Assembly: GCA_026996795.1 (NCBI GenBank)
Contig: JALWKC010000221.1
Coordinates: 1 to 36,841, forward strand
From: Lysobacterales bacterium
GTDB lineage: Bacteria; Pseudomonadota; Gammaproteobacteria; Xanthomonadales; Marinicellaceae
Direction: 5' to 3'
Length of the DNA: 36,841 nucleotides
Shown here: positions 32,813 to 36,841 of the stretch, piece by piece
Numbering within the stretch: position 1 is the first letter of the stretch
Layout of the letters: each line of letters begins with the position of its first letter
The notes under the pieces: model-generated
The model's database searches: none
The model's input: only the letters and a program-made list of their open reading frames with translations
What the model was told of the DNA's origin: nothing
Program-made: the position numbers and the translations under genes

Positions 32813-34652
32813 AGAGCACCATCATTCAGAATCAGACGCCCTGTTGATAGCGATAGGACTGGTTATCGCCATTGTGGCCATTGCCTGGAAGGCCAGAGAT
32901 CCCATTGTATCTGCGTTATTTTCAATCAGCGAAAACCTTCTGTTGAGCAAACTGTGGTGGCTAAACAGCTTGGGTATGAATGTCGATACCGTTGCAGCAA
33001 AGTTGGCCGGGCTTACTCAAATACAAGGGGAAGACCTGGGATATACAGGCGCGTTCCATGTACTCGGAACCGCAGTAACCGAGTTCTCACTGATTGTCCT
33101 GCCAGCCATGTTTGCCCTGCTTTACTTTGTGAATCATAGTTATCGGATGGAGAACAGGTTCTTCAGGACCTTTGAATACGAAAGTCTGAAGAAGGAAATG
33201 CTCAATCTTTATCCTCAGATAAAACCAATCATAAACATTCACCCCTGGCACACGGAAGCAGAGCGAGGAGCCTATTCACGCTCGGAAACCTATTGGGAGT
33301 GGGCTGCAAAGCATGGTGTTATAGATCCGGCGGCCAATACCCCGGCGGAAAGCCGGGACAGCTTTGACATCAAAGCCTGTCAAAAAGCCATGATGGATCA
33401 GATGGGGGATTTATTTCCGCCGGACCTATCCAGCCAATACCCAATGAAAATACCGGCCAGCGCCAAAATAGTTCTGGCTGCGTACTGTGCGTTTTTTGAG
33501 GGTGAAATTAAGCAATATCAACAGTGGGCGGACGAATCACCTCAATGGTGGTCAGAAGAACGAGTGGAAACAGAGAAAGGAACAGAAATACGGTATCAAT
33601 TCCGTGTTCCAAAATCAAAACTGGCTGAGGCGGAAAAAATGATAAGACAGGCCATGACCAACAGCGTGACTTTGGGACGGCACGACCGGGACCGCCTGAA
33701 GCGCCTTGGCATACCGATGGCAAATCGAATTGTTCATCAGGCAGTCATGGAGCACGATTTCATTCAAACAGTTCTTATGCGCCTGAAGTCTCAGATTCCA
33801 CTCTCATCCGCTCATGAGTTCAAGTGGCTGCAATCCATCAATAAAAATCTTTATTACGCCCTGCTCTCCACTGGTAGCGATGCCTGGACAACGCGAGGCA
33901 TGACACCGGCCATCATTTATCGTAAGGAGTACATTGCTGCCAAACTAAACGAGAAGGTTATGGATGACAAGGAGTTTGGCAAGCCATTGAGTGTGACGCG
34001 AGAAGAGCTACTCAGTGGCGGGTATAACTGGAGCAACATTTGCTTTCACATTTACAAGGCGCTGGATCAGACCCGCTGGGTGCACCATAGTCGCTATCGT
34101 GAGATAACACCAGATGAAGAAATCCAACTACTAAAAACCAGGTTCAGCTTCGACAATCAGGTCATCGCCGTAACAACCGGGGTCACATTCAAGCGCGAAG
34201 ACGGGCAAAAGGAATTTAAGGCTACCGGAGTTAGATTGTATGATGCTGACACACTTTCATCCATCACTGAGCTAATGAATGTTACCGAAAGGGGTGGACT
34301 AGGGGCTGTGGACTACAAGCGCACCAAGGCGATCATTTCAGGTAATCTGGTTTTGGCTTTGGACGCCAATGTATTCCGGTCAATCTATGAAAAAAGCAAC
34401 ACAGCAGACAGGGACAAGCCGCTTTTGCACACCTACAACGTACTGACTGATGTGATTGAAAGCACGGGGCGCCATTTCCCTTCGTGGGGCATCTTCATGG
34501 AGTCCCACACAGAAGAAACAAAAACCAAAGGCAAGAAGAAGAAACAGCGAACCCTTGACCTGGCCAATCCTGATGAGCATATCCTGTTGTATAGCTTGAT
34601 CACCAAGGAAATATCATCAATCTACAGCCTATATAATGCGGAGGCAGCATGA
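32799..34652 (+). CDS. trbA: DotM/TrbA/IcmP-like coupling-complex protein with long C-terminal extension
   Basis: The ATG lies inside the recombinase gene with GGAG 9-10 nt upstream. The 617-residue protein has hydrophobic segments at about 14-30 and 94-112. Its DotM-like cytoplasmic region includes VMEHDFIQTVLMRLK, then HEFKWLQSINKNLYYALLSTG, matching IcmP (TVLMELLEAAR, then FLWLKPLDRRLWYTL). DotM proteins are usually about 375-450 residues. Here about 220 extra residues follow residue 390, acidic and then Lys-rich near the end, with no motif I know. DotM partners DotL in the coupling complex. The stop overlaps parA as ATGA. Confidence 0.85.
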   Translation: MARHKEHHHSESDALLIAIGLVIAIVAIAWKARDPIVSALFSISENLLLSKLWWLNSLGMNVDTVAAKLAGLTQIQGEDLGYTGAFHVLGTAVTEFSLIVLPAMFALLYFVNHSYRMENRFFRTFEYESLKKEMLNLYPQIKPIINIHPWHTEAERGAYSRSETYWEWAAKHGVIDPAANTPAESRDSFDIKACQKAMMDQMGDLFPPDLSSQYPMKIPASAKIVLAAYCAFFEGEIKQYQQWADESPQWWSEERVETEKGTEIRYQFRVPKSKLAEAEKMIRQAMTNSVTLGRHDRDRLKRLGIPMANRIVHQAVMEHDFIQTVLMRLKSQIPLSSAHEFKWLQSINKNLYYALLSTGSDAWTTRGMTPAIIYRKEYIAAKLNEKVMDDKEFGKPLSVTREELLSGGYNWSNICFHIYKALDQTRWVHHSRYREITPDEEIQLLKTRFSFDNQVIAVTTGVTFKREDGQKEFKATGVRLYDADTLSSITELMNVTERGGLGAVDYKRTKAIISGNLVLALDANVFRSIYEKSNTADRDKPLLHTYNVLTDVIESTGRHFPSWGIFMESHTEETKTKGKKKKQRTLDLANPDEHILLYSLITKEISSIYSLYNAEAA

Positions 34653-35431
34653 AAACAATAACCATAGCCAATCAAAAAGGCGGGGTTGGAAAAACAACAA
34701 TCGCCTTTCATCAAGCCATCCACCTTGCCAAGAATGGCAAGCGGGTGGTGATGATAGATTTCGACCCGCAGGCCAACTCAACAAGGCGCTTTCTTGGAGA
34801 TGTGCCGGAAAACCCAGAAGGTCTATGTGCATCATCCATGATGGTCAACGATGACGAAAACAGAAAGCCGATTGAGACGAAATATGGCGTGGATTTTATT
34901 TGCGCTGACCAGGGGCTGACACACCCATCTGTGTCCGGAATGCTCCCAGGGGATGTCATAAACAACATAAGGGAGTCCTTCAAGAAGATTGAAAGCGACT
35001 ATGACATTTGCATTATGGATACCGGGCCATCCCTGGGGGCTATCATGGTTGGCGCTATTAGTATAAGTGATTTCCTTCTCGTGCCCATACAGCCGGAAAG
35101 TATTTCTATCGAGGGAGTTGCTGCATTGCTGAAAACCATCAAAACAGTAAACCCCGGCCTGATAACAAAGAAAGGCGGTGTTGCTTTCGTATTAAACAAG
35201 GTCAAATGGTTTGACCAACTCCACATTGAAATGATGAAGCAAATCAAAAAGGCATACGGTGACTTGGTATTAAACGAGGTGCTAACAGATCGCGTGGCCA
35301 TCAACTACGCCATGAACCAGTACGGCAAGCCGGTATGGGACATAGGCCGGGAATATCGTTCACAGTCACAGGTACTAGCCAGTAAGGAGATGCAACTTTT
35401 AACAACAGCCATTGAACGGAGGGCAGCATGA
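34649..35431 (+). CDS. parA: ParA-type partition ATPase
   Basis: The start overlaps the trbA stop by 4 nt and has GGAGG 5 nt upstream. The 260-residue protein has a deviant Walker A (KGGVGKTT, 10-17), Walker A' (MIDFDPQAN, 35-43) and Walker B CIMDTGPS. It has no N-terminal DNA-binding extension, so it is of the small ParA class with self-repression probably left to ParB. It moves plasmid copies over the nucleoid with ParB. The end overlaps parB as ATGA. Confidence 0.93.
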   Translation: MKTITIANQKGGVGKTTIAFHQAIHLAKNGKRVVMIDFDPQANSTRRFLGDVPENPEGLCASSMMVNDDENRKPIETKYGVDFICADQGLTHPSVSGMLPGDVINNIRESFKKIESDYDICIMDTGPSLGAIMVGAISISDFLLVPIQPESISIEGVAALLKTIKTVNPGLITKKGGVAFVLNKVKWFDQLHIEMMKQIKKAYGDLVLNEVLTDRVAINYAMNQYGKPVWDIGREYRSQSQVLASKEMQLLTTAIERRAA

Positions 35432-36282
35432 ACATGAATCTGGGAATCCTAGACATGACCAAGAACCAACTGGAAGAAATGAGTGCCGCAGATGGCATCC
35501 AGAAAATACCATTAAGCAAGATCAGGCCAGACCCGAACCAGCCCAGAAAGCACTTTGACGAAAGCGCATTACAGGAACTGGCAGACACTATCTCTCAAAC
35601 AGGGGTGCTGCAGCCCATAATTGTCCGCGAATCCGATGATGACACCTACATGATCATCATGGGGGAGCGCCGCTGGCGGGCCTCAAGCATGGCTGGACTT
35701 GACAGCATCCCTGCCATCATCAAGGAAATCCCCGAAGATCAGGTGCGTCTGTGTCAGCTTGTGGAGAACCTTTCGCGTGAAGACATGAGCGCTATCGAGG
35801 AATCGCGCGCTGTGGCCGATCTTGCCGCTGCCGGTGCTAGTGGCGGGGAAATAGCCAAATCACTGGGGAAAAGCCGGACTTGGGTGAGCTTTCGGCTTGC
35901 TGTTGCCCGCAACATAGACTGGGTACAGGAAAGTGGTCTGGCAGAAAAGACAGACAGCCCATCAATCATGGCAAGCGTTTTACGGCTCAGAGAGGAAAAC
36001 CCTGACGCAGTTGCAAAAATCCTGAGACACGACACCATCACCAGGGAGATGGTGGCAAACGCTCATACTAGCAAGAAACCCGACAAAAAGCCCAAGGCTA
36101 AAAAGTCGATCCCGGACAGATTCAAAAGGGATGTGGAAAGCATTTCCTCAGCATTGGGGTGCAAGGTACAGGTGAAGCCACAAAGCAAAGGGGCGCAAAT
36201 CATCATTAAAGCGAACTCACTCTCTGAGCTTGAGGGGGTGTTGGAATACATCAAAAGAACCATTCCAGAACCACAACAATAG
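35428..36282 (+). CDS. parB: ParB-type partition protein
   Basis: The ATG has GGAGG upstream (spacing 5) and overlaps parA by 4 nt; a second ATG two codons on is possible. The 284-residue protein has the ParB N-terminal domain with GERRWRA (79-85) and the conserved ENLSREDMSAIEE segment (113-125). A helix-turn-helix lies at about 139-157 (EIAKSLGKSRTWVSFRL), followed by a Lys-rich linker and a C-terminal dimerisation-like domain. It should bind the centromere, probably the repeats just downstream. Confidence 0.93.
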   Translation: MNMNLGILDMTKNQLEEMSAADGIQKIPLSKIRPDPNQPRKHFDESALQELADTISQTGVLQPIIVRESDDDTYMIIMGERRWRASSMAGLDSIPAIIKEIPEDQVRLCQLVENLSREDMSAIEESRAVADLAAAGASGGEIAKSLGKSRTWVSFRLAVARNIDWVQESGLAEKTDSPSIMASVLRLREENPDAVAKILRHDTITREMVANAHTSKKPDKKPKAKKSIPDRFKRDVESISSALGCKVQVKPQSKGAQIIIKANSLSELEGVLEYIKRTIPEPQQ

Positions 36283-36288
36283 CCATCT

Positions 36289-36306
36289 ATTTTATCCGGG
36301 TAAAAT
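36289..36306 (-). repeat. Candidate parS copy 1 (near-palindrome)
   Basis: ATTTTATCCGGGTAAAAT is the reverse complement of copies 2 and 3. It begins 7 nt after the parB stop. With copy 2 it forms an inverted repeat with a short spacer. Confidence 0.6.
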
Positions 36307-36323
36307 CCGCCGGAAGGAGCGGA

Positions 36324-36341
36324 ATTTTACCCGGATAAAAT
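36324..36341 (+). repeat. Candidate parS copy 2 (near-palindrome)
   Basis: ATTTTACCCGGATAAAAT, preceded by CGGA as in copy 3. Only the two centre-flanking pairs break the palindrome (ACCCGGAT). The centre is 35 bp from copy 1. Confidence 0.6.
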
Positions 36342-36392
36342 CACAACCCAACACTTTCTCCACACAGATCAGAAAACCTACCCACGAACGGA

Positions 36393-36410
36393 ATTTTACC
36401 CGGATAAAAT
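36393..36410 (+). repeat. Candidate parS copy 3 (near-palindrome)
   Basis: Identical to copy 2 over 18 bp, with the shared flank CGGA on the left and C on the right. The centre is 69 bp from copy 2. The repeated near-palindrome downstream of parB fits a ParB-binding centromere. Confidence 0.6.
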
Positions 36411-36436
36411 CGCCCCGCACGCGCAGCGTGTGGGCG
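36411..36436. repeat. GC-rich interrupted inverted repeat
   Basis: CGCCC (36411-36415) and CACGC (36418-36422) pair with GCGTG (36426-36430) and GGGCG (36432-36436) over a 3-nt loop and a small internal bulge. It adjoins candidate parS copy 3. Confidence 0.5.
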
Positions 36437-36522
36437 GGTGGGCGTGGTGGCGCCATAGTGTCCTGAAGAGGCTGTTAATCGGTGGCGGTATCCATCCACA
36501 ACAAAGCCACTGACCACAACCC

Positions 36523-36548
36523 GCTGCCGGTGCGGAGTCACCGGCAGC
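36523..36548. repeat. Perfect 10-bp hairpin
   Basis: GCTGCCGGTG (36523-36532) pairs with CACCGGCAGC (36539-36548) over a 6-nt loop. No U-tract follows on either strand. Confidence 0.65.
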
Positions 36549-36560
36549 AGTGACAAATAA

Positions 36561-36587
36561 TCAACCAGTGCGGGTAGCACTGGTTGA
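36561..36587. repeat. Perfect 11-bp hairpin
   Basis: TCAACCAGTGC (36561-36571) pairs with GCACTGGTTGA (36577-36587) over a 5-nt loop. It lies between the previous hairpin and a terminator. Confidence 0.65.
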
Positions 36588-36600
36588 GCCTTGCGTCCAT

Positions 36601-36627
36601 AAAAAAGCCCGCGCCATGGCGGGCTTT
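36601..36627 (-). terminator. Intrinsic terminator, minus-strand direction
   Basis: AAAGCCCGC (36604-36612) pairs with GCGGGCTTT (36619-36627). On the minus strand the stem is followed by a six-T run (rc of 36601-36606). It would stop transcription entering from the right edge. On the plus strand only three Ts follow. Confidence 0.75.
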
Positions 36628-36841
36628 GGCAGAACATGGCGGAAACGCAGCCTGCCAGTGCGCTGAGTGCGAGCAGGTATCCCCACTCCAGGAAGTCCGC
36701 CTCTTCACACTCCGCACTCATTTTAGGGGGGCATGGAACCACCACGAGAGAACGGAAAGACAGCGAGCAGTGACTATGTAAGACTGGCGCACCAACACCC
36801 CCAAGCGAGACATCTAAGCATGGAATGATGTGGGTTTTACC

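Larger units (their letters stand above)
36283..36841. other. Non-coding region with repeats and hairpins
   Basis: This 559-bp stretch has no convincing gene. It holds three copies of an 18-bp near-palindrome just after parB, a GC-rich interrupted stem, two perfect hairpins, a terminator hairpin and a spaced 8-bp repeat. It has the look of a partition site, and perhaps part of an origin, but no replication initiator is present in the window. ORFs here have atypical composition and overlap the hairpins. Confidence 0.5.

Noticed and set aside
36458-36465. Possible nic-like sequence GTGTCCTG
   Set aside because: It only partly matches the relaxase nick-site pattern of IncI/IncP elements and no relaxase gene or adjacent binding repeat is recognisable in the window.
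36341-36745. Minus-strand frame of 134 codons in the region after parB
   Set aside because: It runs through the terminator hairpin, both perfect hairpins and candidate parS copy 3. Only the first 40 residues look protein-like, so a short real gene starting near 36730 cannot be fully excluded.

Overview
The window is about 37 kb of a conjugative element, either a plasmid or an integrative element, from a Gram-negative host. The gene families (IncI/Dot-Icm-like type IVB secretion, a type IVb thin pilus, a YecR-like lipoprotein) point to a gammaproteobacterium. I cannot name the genus from sequence alone. There are no rRNA, tRNA, insertion-sequence or CRISPR features. Almost every gene is packed end to end, with 1-20 nt overlaps.

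Layout. (1) 2-1321 (+): two unrecognised genes; the second meets the DotA/TraY gene tail to tail with interleaved stop codons. (2) 1318-7801 (-): an operon of four unrecognised exported proteins followed by the DotA/TraY-like polytopic membrane protein. (3) 7959-10745 (+): two small genes, then the DotL/TrbC-type coupling ATPase. (4) 10861-12415 (-): an outer-membrane beta-barrel, a small single-pass protein and a soluble acidic protein, ending at an intrinsic terminator. (5) 12649-31638 (-): a 19 kb colinear run. It starts from a good sigma70-like promoter with DotD/TraH, DotC/TraI, DotB/TraJ and IcmT/TraK, then two TcpQ-like proteins, PilN, PilO, PilP, PilQ, PilR, the pilin PilS, a minor pilin without Glu5 and a divergent PilT-like ATPase. 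It ends in five exported proteins (110, 157, 742 and 972 aa, and a lipoprotein), of which only the last is recognisable. (6) 31820-36282 (+): a translationally coupled operon of a tyrosine recombinase, a long DotM/TrbA, ParA and ParB. (7) 36283-36841: non-coding DNA with three copies of an 18-bp near-palindrome (candidate parS) and several perfect hairpins.

How it works together (inference from families). DotC, DotD, DotA, DotB and IcmT are pieces of a type IVB conjugation channel. DotL and DotM form the substrate-receiving coupling complex. The pil genes would build a thin pilus for mating-pair contact, and the exported proteins after the pilin genes are candidates for tip adhesins or mating-pair stabilisers. 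ParA, ParB and the repeats would segregate a plasmid form. The rest of the core (TraM/N/O/U equivalents), the relaxase, the prepilin peptidase and a replication initiator are not in the window and must lie outside it or be supplied by the host.
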